NCBI RefSeq assembly: GCF_000725495.1
Contig: NZ_JNZD01000001.1
Location: 310,001-374,000 of the forward strand
DNA from: Streptomyces aureus
GTDB taxonomy: Bacteria > Actinomycetota > Actinomycetes > Streptomycetales > Streptomycetaceae
DNA length: 64,000 nt
Direction of reading: 5' to 3'
A program made the translations under genes and the position numbers. Below, piece after piece: positions 17,841 through 25,865 of this stretch. A model generated the notes under the pieces. That model was not told the origin of the DNA. It was given only the letters and a program-made list of their open reading frames with translations, and did no database searches. The first letter of the stretch is position 1. The number at the start of each line of letters is the position of its first letter.

Positions 17841-18962
17841 TCAGCGGCGGGACATGTACATGTCGAGGGCCTTGTGGAGCAGCTTGTTGAGCGGGAAGTC
17901 CCACTCGCCCAGGTACTCGGCGGCCTCTCCGCCCGTGCCCACCTTGAACTGGATCAGACCGAAGAGGTGGTCCGTCTCGTCCAGCGAGTCGGAGATGCCG
18001 CGCAGGTCGTAGACCGTGGCACCCAGGGCGTACGCGTCGCGCAGCATGCGCCACTGCATCGCGTTCGAGGGCCGTACCTCGCGCCCGATGTTGTCCGAGG
18101 CGCCGTAGGAGTACCAGACGTGTCCGCCGACGACGAGCATCGTCGCCGCCGAAAGGTTCACTCCGTTGTGCCGCGCGAAGTACAGCCGCATGCGGTTGGG
18201 GTCCTCGGTGTTGAGGGCCGTCCACATGCGCTGGAAGTACGAGAGCGGGCGCGGCCGGAAGTGGTCGCGGATCGCGGTGATCTCGTAGAGCCGCTGCCAC
18301 TCCTCCAGGTCCTGGTAACCGCCCTGGACGACCTCGACGCCGGCCTTCTCGGCCTTCTTGATGTTGCGGCGCCACAGTTGGTTGAAGTTCCTGTGGACCT
18401 CTTCGAGGGAACGGTTGGCCAGCGGCACCTGGAAGACGTACCGCGGCTGCACGTCGCCGAAGCCGGCGCCGCCGTCCTCGCCCTGCTGCCAGCCCATGCG
18501 GCGCAGCTTGTCGGCGACCTCGAAGGCGCGCGGCTCGATGAAGTCGGCCTCGATGTCGCGCAGGCGCTTCACGTCCGGGTTCTGGATGCCGCCCTTGATG
18601 GAGGTGGCCTCCCAGCGGCGGATGATCACCGGCGGGCCCATCTTCACGGAGAAGGCGCCCTGCTGCTTGAGGTGCGCGAGCATCGGCTGCAGCCAGTCGT
18701 CGAGGTTCGGCGCGAACCAGTTGATGACCGGACCCTCGGGCAGATAGGCGAGGTAGCGCTTGATCTTGGGCAGCTGGCGGTAGAGCACCAGGCCCGCGCC
18801 GACCATGTGGCCGGTCTTCTCGTCGAACCATCCGAGGCTCTCGGAGCGCCATTCGGCCTTCACGTCCGCCCATGCGGGGACCTGCATGTGGCTGGCCGCG
18901 GGCAGGCTCTGGATGTACGCCAGATGCTGCTCTCGGCTGATGGTCCTCAGGGTCAGGCTCAT
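17841..18962 (-). CDS. femX: FemX-type peptidoglycan bridge aminoacyltransferase
   Basis: A 373-residue FemABX family protein with the double GNAT-like fold and a central helical-arm region (about 215-250). It uses aminoacyl-tRNA to add an amino acid to the epsilon-amino group (third-position diamino acid) of lipid II. In S. coelicolor the gene at the corresponding place, as I recall it, adds the first and only bridge glycine to the LL-diaminopimelate side chain and is essential. Visible family features include NQLWRRNIKKAEKAG and YSYGASDNIGREVRPSNAM, where FemA-type proteins have the substrate-binding block. ATG start with GAGGAG upstream. The alanine racemase-like gene follows. Confidence 0.9.
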   Translation of the reverse strand: MSLTLRTISREQHLAYIQSLPAASHMQVPAWADVKAEWRSESLGWFDEKTGHMVGAGLVLYRQLPKIKRYLAYLPEGPVINWFAPNLDDWLQPMLAHLKQQGAFSVKMGPPVIIRRWEATSIKGGIQNPDVKRLRDIEADFIEPRAFEVADKLRRMGWQQGEDGGAGFGDVQPRYVFQVPLANRSLEEVHRNFNQLWRRNIKKAEKAGVEVVQGGYQDLEEWQRLYEITAIRDHFRPRPLSYFQRMWTALNTEDPNRMRLYFARHNGVNLSAATMLVVGGHVWYSYGASDNIGREVRPSNAMQWRMLRDAYALGATVYDLRGISDSLDETDHLFGLIQFKVGTGGEAAEYLGEWDFPLNKLLHKALDMYMSRR

Positions 18963-19070
18963 TAGGGGGGCTCCTCGGGCTGGTGTGTCCCCATGGGTAC
19001 AAGGGCTCCGGCTCTCGCGCCGAAGCCTACTGCGCCCTGCGAGCGCCCCGAATGGCCGTATGGAACCTGG

Positions 19071-19104
19071 GACCTCGGGGCGCGGTGCGGGGCGCCCCGA
19101 GGTC
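19071..19104 (-). terminator. Terminator of the small membrane protein gene
   Basis: A 13-bp perfect stem (GACCTCGGGGCGC and its complement) with an 8-nt loop, just after the stop codon at 19126 on the minus strand. It also separates this transcript from femX. Confidence 0.7.
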
Positions 19105-19125
19105 AGGGGAAAACGGACGTTCGAC

Positions 19126-19437
19126 TCAGATCACACCGCCGAAGAGGCCGCCGTGGGCCAGTCCGAGGTAGAAACCGACCCCCGAGAGACCGAGTCCGAC
19201 GATCAGTCCGAACCGTTCCCGGGTGGTCTCGGAGATGAACTGGCCGTAGGCACCGGCGAGGATCCCGACCAGTCCGGCCCACGAGCTGAGCAGATGGAGG
19301 CTGTGGAACATCGACGTGACGAAGGCCAGGACTCCGCACACCAGGGTCACCGCGAGCAGGGTGTCCTGGAGGGGATGAGGCTTGCCGTCCGTGGCGAAGA
19401 GTGAGCCGGTGGTACTGGGACGCATTGTCTGTGCCAT
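19126..19437 (-). CDS. Small integral membrane protein of unknown function
   Basis: A 103-residue protein with three hydrophobic segments (about 26-46, 52-70 and 77-100). The N-terminus is hydrophilic and the C-terminus ends in a Gly-rich stretch. ATG start behind AGGAGGTG at a good spacing; the upstream frame to 19482 lacks such a site. I do not recognise a named family beyond a Streptomyces hypothetical protein. It diverges from rpsF; the 288 bp between the start codons contain an inverted repeat TACACA-N5-TGTGTA at 19476-19492. Confidence 0.75.
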   Translation of the reverse strand: MAQTMRPSTTGSLFATDGKPHPLQDTLLAVTLVCGVLAFVTSMFHSLHLLSSWAGLVGILAGAYGQFISETTRERFGLIVGLGLSGVGFYLGLAHGGLFGGVI

Positions 19438-19725
19438 AGGGCACCTCCTGCGGAAGGCGGCGCATCGTAGCGCCATACACACCCGATGTGTACAGATTGA
19501 CCGCCAACCCGCTCGGATTTCAACCGGAAGCGGGTGTGCAGGTAGTCTGTACCCTCTGCACCGGTGTCTGCCCAGGCTCTGAGCCAGGTCACGACAGGGA
19601 ATGCCGCTCGGTTCACCGAATCGGCGGCCCCGTTGTCAGTGGCGGCCGATACCGTTGCGTACGCATCACAACCCTCCTGCCACGGAACGACCGTGGCCGC
19701 TGAGTCCAAAGGAGGTGGGTTCCAC

Positions 19726-20016
19726 ATGCGTCACTACGAAGTGATGGTCATCCTCGACCCCGATCTGGAAGAGCGCGCTGTCGCCCCCCTGATCGAGAAC
19801 TTCCTCTCCGTCGTCCGTGAGGGCGCCGGCAAGGTGGAGAAGGTCGACACCTGGGGCCGTCGTCGTCTCTCGTACGAGATCAAGAAGAAGCCCGAGGGCA
19901 TCTACTCGGTCATCGACCTGCAGGCCGAGCCTGCGGTCGTCAAGGAGCTCGACCGCCAGATGAACCTGAACGAGTCGGTCCTCCGGACCAAGGTCCTCCG
20001 CCCCGAGACCCACTGA
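19726..20016 (+). CDS. rpsF: 30S ribosomal protein S6
   Basis: A 96-residue S6 protein ([16 protein letters not shown] start, [17 protein letters not shown] core). S6 pairs with S18 in the platform of the 30S subunit. The start is set by a near-ideal AAAGGAGGTG upstream and by the conserved S6 N-terminus; the frame is open further up but that part is not S6. It is the first gene of the rpsF-ssb-rpsR-rplI operon, with ssb 74 bp downstream. Confidence 0.98.
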   Translation: MRHYEVMVILDPDLEERAVAPLIENFLSVVREGAGKVEKVDTWGRRRLSYEIKKKPEGIYSVIDLQAEPAVVKELDRQMNLNESVLRTKVLRPETH

Positions 20017-20090
20017 GCTCTCCAGCTCAGCTGATCTCGGGCATCGAGTAGTACCAGCAGCCAGCAGCAAACCCGCCGAGAGGTTCCCCC

Positions 20091-20684
20091 ATGGCAGGCG
20101 AGACCGTCATCACGGTCGTCGGCAATCTTGTCGACGACCCCGAGCTGCGCTTCACCCCTTCCGGTGCGGCGGTCGCGAAGTTCCGTGTCGCGTCCACTCC
20201 CCGCACCTTCGACCGTCAGACCAATGAGTGGAAGGACGGCGAGAGCCTGTTCCTGACCTGCTCGGTCTGGCGTCAGGCGGCGGAGAACGTCGCCGAGTCG
20301 CTCCAGCGCGGCATGCGCGTCATCGTGCAGGGCCGCCTGAAGCAGCGGTCCTACGAGGACAACCAGGGCGTCAAGCGCACGGTCTACGAACTGGACGTAG
20401 AGGAAGTCGGCGCCAGCCTGAAGAACGCCACGGCCAAGGTCACCAAGACCACGGGCCGGGGCGGTCAGGGCGGTTACGGCGGCGGCGGTGGCGGCGGCCA
20501 GCAGGGCGGCGGCTGGGGCGGAGGCCCCGGCGGCAACCAGCAGGGCGGCGGCGCTCCCGACAACAACGACCCCTGGGCGACCGGCGCTCCCGCCGGTGGC
20601 AACCAGGGCGGCGGCGGTGGCGGTGGCTGGGGCGGAAGCTCCGGCGGCTCTGGCGGCGGCTACTCGGACGAGCCCCCCTTCTAG
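20091..20684 (+). CDS. ssb: Single-stranded DNA-binding protein
   Basis: A 197-residue SSB. An OB-fold (about 1-110, [20 protein letters not shown] to the [11 protein letters not shown] region) is followed by a Gly/Gln/Asn-rich linker of about 65 residues. The acidic tip ends in DEPPF, the signal that recruits replication and repair partners. Its place between rpsF and rpsR is typical, and the housekeeping SSB of Streptomyces is encoded here. The ATG follows GAGAGG. Confidence 0.98.
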   Translation: MAGETVITVVGNLVDDPELRFTPSGAAVAKFRVASTPRTFDRQTNEWKDGESLFLTCSVWRQAAENVAESLQRGMRVIVQGRLKQRSYEDNQGVKRTVYELDVEEVGASLKNATAKVTKTTGRGGQGGYGGGGGGGQQGGGWGGGPGGNQQGGGAPDNNDPWATGAPAGGNQGGGGGGGWGGSSGGSGGGYSDEPPF

Positions 20685-20741
20685 GCCTCAGGGCCGAGGG
20701 TGGGCCGTACTCCCACTTCTTGATCACACAGGAGATACACC

Positions 20742-20978
20742 ATGGCGAAGCCGCCTGTGCGCAAGCCGAAGAAGAAGGTCTGCGCGTTCTGCAAGGACAA
20801 GGTCACGTACGTGGACTACAAGGACACGAACATGCTGCGGAAGTTCATTTCCGACCGCGGCAAGATCCGTGCCCGCCGCGTGACCGGCAACTGCACGCAG
20901 CACCAGCGTGACGTCGCCACGGCTGTGAAGAACAGCCGTGAGATGGCACTGCTGCCCTACACGTCCACCGCGCGATAA
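20742..20978 (+). CDS. rpsR: 30S ribosomal protein S18
   Basis: A 78-residue S18. It has a CAFC pair near residue 14 and a later Cys and His ([10 protein letters not shown]), so this is probably the zinc-binding (C+) form. Streptomyces often carry a second, cysteine-free paralogue used under zinc limitation; none is seen in this window. A clear AGGAGATAC site precedes the ATG. It lies 57 bp after ssb and 18 bp before rplI. Confidence 0.97.
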   Translation: MAKPPVRKPKKKVCAFCKDKVTYVDYKDTNMLRKFISDRGKIRARRVTGNCTQHQRDVATAVKNSREMALLPYTSTAR

Positions 20979-20996
20979 AGGAAGGGTGACCGACAC

Positions 20997-21443
20997 ATGA
21001 AGATCATCCTTACCCACGAGGTCTCCGGCCTCGGTGCCGCCGGCGACGTCGTCGACGTCAAGGACGGCTACGCTCGCAACTACCTGATCCCGCGGAACTT
21101 CGCGATCCGCTGGACCAAGGGCGGCGAGAAGGACGTCGAGCAGATCCGTCGTGCTCGCAAGATCCACGAGATCGCCACCATCGAGCAGGCCAACGAGATC
21201 AAGGCCCGCCTCGAGGGTGTCAAGGTCCGCCTGGCCGTCCGCTCCGGCGACGCCGGTCGTCTCTTCGGTTCCGTCACCCCGGCCGACGTCGCTTCGGCGA
21301 TCAAGGCTTCCGGTGGCCCCGAGGTCGACAAGCGCCGCATCGAGCTGGGCTCGCCCATCAAGACCCTGGGCTCCCACGAGACGTCCGTGCGTCTGCACCC
21401 CGAGGTTGCCGCCAAGGTCAACATCGAGGTCGTCGCTGCCTGA
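20997..21443 (+). CDS. rplI: 50S ribosomal protein L9
   Basis: A 148-residue L9 with the N-terminal domain [19 protein letters not shown] and [11 protein letters not shown], a long central helix and a C-terminal RNA-binding domain ending in VNIEVVAA. It is the last gene of the operon, starting 18 bp after rpsR behind AAGGAAGG and followed by a strong hairpin terminator. Confidence 0.98.
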   Translation: MKIILTHEVSGLGAAGDVVDVKDGYARNYLIPRNFAIRWTKGGEKDVEQIRRARKIHEIATIEQANEIKARLEGVKVRLAVRSGDAGRLFGSVTPADVASAIKASGGPEVDKRRIELGSPIKTLGSHETSVRLHPEVAAKVNIEVVAA

Positions 21444-21468
21444 GTGCAGCACTCGGCATAGCTGAGAG

Positions 21469-21500
21469 GAAGGGCCGCACCCCTCGGGGTGCGGCCCTTC
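21469..21500 (+). terminator. Terminator of the rpsF-rplI operon
   Basis: A stem of 14-15 bp (GAAGGGCCGCACCC and its complement) with a tight loop, followed by TTCTGCTGT. It lies 25 bp after the rplI stop codon. Confidence 0.85.
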
Positions 21501-21617
21501 TGCTGTGCGTGATCGGGCCGGTCCTGGAGCCGGTGAGCGCGGCGGCCCTGTTGTTCGTTCGGGAGGTGGGGCATCGGCTTGCGGATGTGTCCGGGTCCTT
21601 CGTCGCCCGGGGCCGTC

Positions 21618-21654
21618 GTTTCACGTGAAACCGGGTCCTGGTTTCCCGTGAAAC
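21618..21654. other. parS doublet (one exact, one with a single mismatch)
   Basis: An exact GTTTCACGTGAAAC at 21618-21631 and a copy with A6 changed to C (GTTTCCCGTGAAAC) at 21641-21654, centres 23 bp apart. They lie in the 274-bp gap between rplI and the convergent MATE gene. Unlike the 7.9-kb sites they are not in long palindromes. Confidence 0.85.
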
Positions 21655-21717
21655 ATCCGGGCTTGCATCCTGAGGGCGCTCCTGGGCTGTTCCCCGGGCG
21701 AGCGCTTCAGCCGTACG

Positions 21718-23061
21718 TCAGCGCGTGGCGCCCGTGACGATCCAGCGGCCCGAGCGGGAGCGCAGCCACAGAGTCAGCATCCGCACCGTCATCATCAGCG
21801 TCATCGCACCCCAGAGGGCGGTGAGCCCTCCGCCGAGAACGGGGACGAGCAGGGCGGCCGGGGTGAACACCGCCAGGGTGAGCAGCATGGCCCGGGCCAG
21901 GTAGGGCCCGTCGCCCGCGCCCATCAGTACGCCGTCCAGCACGAAGACGATTCCGCAGACGGGCTGGGAGAGGGCCACCATCACCAGGGCCGGCAGGGCC
22001 GCGTCCCGGACACCCGGGTCACCGCTGAACAGCGGAAGGAACAGGGGGCGAGCGGCGATGAGGAGCAGACCGAGGACGATTCCGGTGACGATCCCCCACT
22101 GCACCATGCGATGGCAGGCCTCACGGGCACCGCGGGCGTCGCCGGCTCCGAGGTAGCGCCCGATGATCGCCTGTCCAGCGATGGCGATGGCGTCGAGCGC
22201 GAAGGCCAGCAGACTCCACAGCGACAGGATGATCTGGTGGGCGGCCATGTCGGCGTCCCCGAGCCGGGCGGCGACCGCCGTGGCGATCAGGAGGATCGCC
22301 CGCAGCGACAGGGTCCGGACGAGCAGGGGGGTGCCGGCCTGGGCACAGGCTCGAATACCGGCAGGGTCCGGTCGCAGGGAGGCGCCGTGTTTCCGCGCTC
22401 CCCGGAGGACGACATGGAGATAGACGACGGCCATGCCGCATTGGGCGATGACCGTGCCCCAGGCGGAGCCCGCGATGCCGAGGCCGGCGCCGTAGACGAG
22501 GACCGCGTTGAGTATCGCGTTGGCGACGAAGCCGCCGACGGCGACATAGAGAGGAGTCTTCGTGTTCTGGAGCCCTCGCAGGATTCCGGTGGAGGCCAGC
22601 ACGACGAGCATCGCGGGGATGCCGAGCGCCGAGATCCGCAGATAGGTCGTCGCGTACGGGGCGGCGGAGCCGGATGCTCCGAACAGCTCCATGAGGGACG
22701 GTGCGGTGGGCAGGGCGACGGCGATCACGGCGACGCCGATGAACAGGGCGAGCCAGACGCCGTCCATGCCCTGGCGGATGGCGGCCCGCAGATCACCGGC
22801 GCCCACCTTCCGGGCGACCGCGGCCGTCGTGGCGTAGGCGAGGAAGACGAAGACTCCGACAGCTGTCATGAGGAGGGCCGAGGCGACGCCGAGCCCGGCC
22901 AGCTGTGCGGTGCCGAGATGGCCGACGATGGCACTGTCGGCGAGCACGAACAGGGGCTCCGCCACGAGCGCGCCGAACGCGGGAACGGCCAGGGCGACGA
23001 TCTCTCGGTCGTGCCGGCGCGACGCCGTCCTGGGTGCCTCGGGAGCCTGTGTCATGGGCAT
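21718..23061 (-). CDS. MATE family efflux transporter
   Basis: A 447-residue protein with about twelve membrane segments in two homologous halves, typical of the DinF branch of multidrug and toxin extrusion proteins. It opens with REIVALAVPAFGALVAEPLF, the family N-terminus. It probably exports cationic or aromatic compounds using a proton or sodium gradient; the substrate is unknown. I chose the ATG at 23061 behind GGAAG; a second ATG lies at 23055. Its upstream region is the 452-bp gap shared with dnaB. Confidence 0.9.
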   Translation of the reverse strand: MPMTQAPEAPRTASRRHDREIVALAVPAFGALVAEPLFVLADSAIVGHLGTAQLAGLGVASALLMTAVGVFVFLAYATTAAVARKVGAGDLRAAIRQGMDGVWLALFIGVAVIAVALPTAPSLMELFGASGSAAPYATTYLRISALGIPAMLVVLASTGILRGLQNTKTPLYVAVGGFVANAILNAVLVYGAGLGIAGSAWGTVIAQCGMAVVYLHVVLRGARKHGASLRPDPAGIRACAQAGTPLLVRTLSLRAILLIATAVAARLGDADMAAHQIILSLWSLLAFALDAIAIAGQAIIGRYLGAGDARGAREACHRMVQWGIVTGIVLGLLLIAARPLFLPLFSGDPGVRDAALPALVMVALSQPVCGIVFVLDGVLMGAGDGPYLARAMLLTLAVFTPAALLVPVLGGGLTALWGAMTLMMTVRMLTLWLRSRSGRWIVTGATR

Positions 23062-23243
23062 CAATCTAATCTTCCACAGGTAAGAGATGCAACAGGCTAA
23101 AGACCCTTACTCCGGGGGGCGCGGGGTGTGGGATGGCGCACGGTTCGAGGCGATCTTGATCCTGCTGGGGAAGTTTTTCTTCTGCACAGCCGGTGGACGG
23201 GAAAGCGCCAGGTCAGGGCAGGTTCCGCGAGAGGGCTGAGGGC

Positions 23244-23332
23244 TTGTTCACAGGGCTGTCCACCGGGTCGTGCACAGGTTTGGCGGAGTTCTCCACAGCA
23301 TCGGGGCCGTCGTCCACATGGCCTGTGGATAA
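23244..23332. promoter_or_regulatory. Cluster of DnaA boxes upstream of dnaB
   Basis: Within the 452-bp gap 23062-23513 I find TTCTCCACA (23289-23297), TCGTCCACA (23310-23318) and TGTGGATAA (23324-23332, reverse of TTATCCACA). A weaker TTGTTCACA lies at 23244-23252 and a degenerate CTGTCCACC at 23256-23264. The Streptomyces consensus is TTGTCCACA with variation in the first three bases. Three good boxes in 44 bp suggest DnaA binding. The rest of the gap shows nothing else I can name, apart from the dnaB ribosome-binding site. Confidence 0.6.
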
Positions 23333-23513
23333 CCAGATTGGCTGACGGTGCCCGCGGGCCTAACGTGGTGCGGCGCCCGTTCTTTCCCGCGTCCTCGGAA
23401 AGCACGCAAAACCGACGCGCGAGATCGGGAGTCGGGCCGCTCACTTGTCAGTGCGGTGCCGTAGAAATTAAGGCACTGCTAGGTCCGCTCCGCGGACGGG
23501 AGGAGGTGTCTCG

Positions 23514-24983
23514 GTGACCATTTCCGAGCCCTTGGACGACCCCTGGGCGGACAGCGGGCCCAGTGATCGTCTGCCCCCGTCCCGTCGGCGCGGCAACGGC
23601 GGCCGCGGCCGGGACGAGCAGCACGACCGGGACAACGGATCGTGGGAGAGCGGCGGTTCGTCGTTCGAACGGGTACCGCCCCAGGACCTCGACGCCGAGC
23701 AGTCCGTCCTCGGTGGCATGCTCCTGTCGAAGGACGCCATCGCCGATGTCGTCGAGGTGCTCAAGGGCCACGACTTCTACCGGCCCGCGCACGAGACCAT
23801 CTACGGCGCCATCCTCGACCTGTACGCCAAGGGCGAGCCGGCCGACCCCATCACGGTCGCGGCCGAGCTCACCAAGCGCGGAGAGATCACCAAGGTCGGT
23901 GGAGCCCCGTATCTGCACACGCTCGTCCAGACGGTCCCGACCGCCGCGAACGCCGAGTACTACGCGGAGATCGTGCACGAGCGCGCGGTCCTGCGCCGCC
24001 TCGTGGAGGCCGGCACCCGCATCACCCAGATGGGATACGCGGCCGACGGCGACGTGGACGAGATCGTCAACAGCGCCCAGGCCGAGATCTACGCGGTCAC
24101 CGAGCAACGCACCACCGAGGACTATCTGCCGCTGGGCGACATCATGGAGGGCGCCCTCGACGAGATCGAGGCGATCGGCTCGCGTTCGGGGGAGATGACC
24201 GGTGTACCGACCGGCTTCACCGACCTCGACTCGCTCACCAACGGTCTGCACCCGGGCCAGATGATCATCATCGCGGCCCGTCCCGCCATGGGTAAGTCGA
24301 CGCTGGCCCTGGACTTCGCCCGCGCGTGCTCGATCAAGCACAACATGCCCAGCGTGATCTTCTCGCTCGAAATGGGCCGCAACGAGATCGCGATGCGTCT
24401 GCTGTCCGCGGAGGCCCGCGTGGCCCTGCACCACATGCGTTCGGGCACCATGACGGACGAGGACTGGACCCGGCTCGCCCGCCGTATGCCGGACGTCTCG
24501 GCCGCCCCGCTCTACATCGACGACTCCCCGAACCTGTCGATGATGGAGATCCGCGCCAAGTGCCGCCGTCTCAAGCAGCGCGCCGACCTCAAGCTCGTGG
24601 TCATCGACTACCTCCAGCTGATGCAGTCCGGCGGCAAGCGCTCCGAGAGCCGTCAGCAGGAGGTCTCCGACATGTCGCGAAACCTGAAGCTGCTGGCCAA
24701 GGAGCTGGAGTTGCCGGTGATCGCGCTGTCGCAGCTGAACCGTGGTCCCGAGCAGCGTACGGACAAGAAGCCCATGGTCTCCGACCTGCGTGAGTCCGGA
24801 TCGATCGAGCAGGACGCCGACATGGTGATCCTGCTCCACCGCGAGGACGCCTACGAGAAGGAGTCGCCCCGCGCGGGCGAGGCCGACATCATCGTGGGCA
24901 AGCACCGTAACGGCCCGACGGCGACGATCACGGTCGCCTTCCAGGGTCACTACTCGCGCTTCGTGGACATGGCACAGACCTGA
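23514..24983 (+). CDS. dnaB: Replicative DNA helicase DnaB
   Basis: A 489-residue hexameric replication-fork helicase. The first ~50 residues are a charged, Arg/Gly-rich extension. The DnaB N-terminal helical domain (VPPQDLDAEQSVLGGML) follows, then the RecA-like ATPase with Walker A ARPAMGKST (about 255), Walker B LVVIDYLQLM and the Arg-finger region. There is no intein at the Walker A site. The GTG start has an excellent GGAGGAGGTG. Location near the origin next to rplI is common in bacteria. Confidence 0.98.
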   Translation: MTISEPLDDPWADSGPSDRLPPSRRRGNGGRGRDEQHDRDNGSWESGGSSFERVPPQDLDAEQSVLGGMLLSKDAIADVVEVLKGHDFYRPAHETIYGAILDLYAKGEPADPITVAAELTKRGEITKVGGAPYLHTLVQTVPTAANAEYYAEIVHERAVLRRLVEAGTRITQMGYAADGDVDEIVNSAQAEIYAVTEQRTTEDYLPLGDIMEGALDEIEAIGSRSGEMTGVPTGFTDLDSLTNGLHPGQMIIIAARPAMGKSTLALDFARACSIKHNMPSVIFSLEMGRNEIAMRLLSAEARVALHHMRSGTMTDEDWTRLARRMPDVSAAPLYIDDSPNLSMMEIRAKCRRLKQRADLKLVVIDYLQLMQSGGKRSESRQQEVSDMSRNLKLLAKELELPVIALSQLNRGPEQRTDKKPMVSDLRESGSIEQDADMVILLHREDAYEKESPRAGEADIIVGKHRNGPTATITVAFQGHYSRFVDMAQT

Positions 24984-25009
24984 TCCGCGACCCCCTGCGG
25001 TCGCGGATC
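24982..25009 (+). terminator. Terminator overlapping the dnaB stop
   Basis: An 11-bp stem (GATCCGCGACC and its complement) with a 6-nt loop. Its left arm begins inside the dnaB stop codon. Confidence 0.8.
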
Positions 25010-25082
25010 TCGAGGCCGTGTCCCACGGGCGACGGCTGAGCGACGGGGTGTCCGACACGCGTCCAAGGCGGCGGGAAGCGGT

Positions 25083-25649
25083 TCAGCGCCTCGTCTCGTA
25101 CCTGGTCAGGGTCACGCCGCCGGGAAGCGTCCCCGTTTCCAGCAGGTTCAGGTTCACCCAGCCGTCCAGCGCGGTGAAGAACGGTGTGCCGCCGCCCACC
25201 AGGACCGGATGGGTGACGATCACGTACTCGTCGATCAGCCCGGCCCGCATGGCCGCCGCGGCGAGCGTCGCACCGCCGATGGTCATCGGACCGCCGTCCT
25301 CGGCCTTGAGCCGGGTGATCTCGGCGATCGCGTCGCCGGTGACCAGGCGGGTGTTCCAGTCGACCTTGTCGATCGTCGAGGAGAACACCACCTTCGGTGT
25401 GTCCCGCCAGTTCCTCGCGAACGCGATCTCCGCCGGGGTGGCGTCGGGCTTCTCGTCGCCGGTCGGCCAGTGGGAGCTCATCGCCTGCCACAGCTTGCGC
25501 CCGTACAGCGACAGGGAATTCGCCTGCTCGTGCTCCAGCCACCGCTGGAACAGCTCTTCGCTCGGCGGTCCGCTCCAGCCGATGTCGTCGCCGGCCGCGG
25601 CGATGTAGCCGTCCAGGGTCAGGTTCATGCCGTAGATCAGTTTCCGCAT
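25083..25649 (-). CDS. Dihydrofolate reductase-like (RibD C-terminal domain) protein
   Basis: A 188-residue protein of the RibD C-terminal/YwjB-type DHFR fold: MRKLIYGMNLTLDGYIA at the N-terminus, a nucleotide-binding segment MTIGGATLAAA, and the late block DEYVIVTHPVLVGGGTPFF. It probably uses NADPH to reduce a small substrate; it is neither the riboflavin pathway enzyme nor the main folate reductase, and the substrate is unknown. The ATG at 25649 has GGAAGG 7 bp upstream; the frame is open to 25709. It diverges from the serine hydrolase gene over 216 bp and faces the dnaB terminator. Confidence 0.85.
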   Translation of the reverse strand: MRKLIYGMNLTLDGYIAAAGDDIGWSGPPSEELFQRWLEHEQANSLSLYGRKLWQAMSSHWPTGDEKPDATPAEIAFARNWRDTPKVVFSSTIDKVDWNTRLVTGDAIAEITRLKAEDGGPMTIGGATLAAAAMRAGLIDEYVIVTHPVLVGGGTPFFTALDGWVNLNLLETGTLPGGVTLTRYETRR

Positions 25650-25865
25650 GGCCCAGCCTTCCGTCCGTGGGTGTCCGGCGTAGAGACCAGTGCGGCTCGG
25701 GAAATTCATCGCTGCGCGATCCGGGCTCGCCGGCGGTCCTCGTGCTCGGACTCAGCGTGGTGGACCCGGCCGGCACGGGCAAGCCGCCCGAAAGCGACCT
25801 CGGCATCGGGCGGGCCCGGGCACAATCCGCTCGACGTCCGGCGCCGGTGCGGGTGGACTGGTGCC

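Noticed and set aside
19438-19725. S6:S18-binding leader RNA upstream of rpsF
   Set aside because: An ACCGAAT stretch is present near 19616, but I could not form the conserved stem and bulge by eye, so it is not listed.
23514-24983. Intein in dnaB
   Set aside because: The Walker A region and the rest of the ATPase are continuous at 489 residues with no inserted Hint domain.
25209-25865. Long N-terminal extension of the serine hydrolase
   Set aside because: It overlaps the divergent DHFR-like gene and has shadow-type composition; the family N-terminus begins at 25866.
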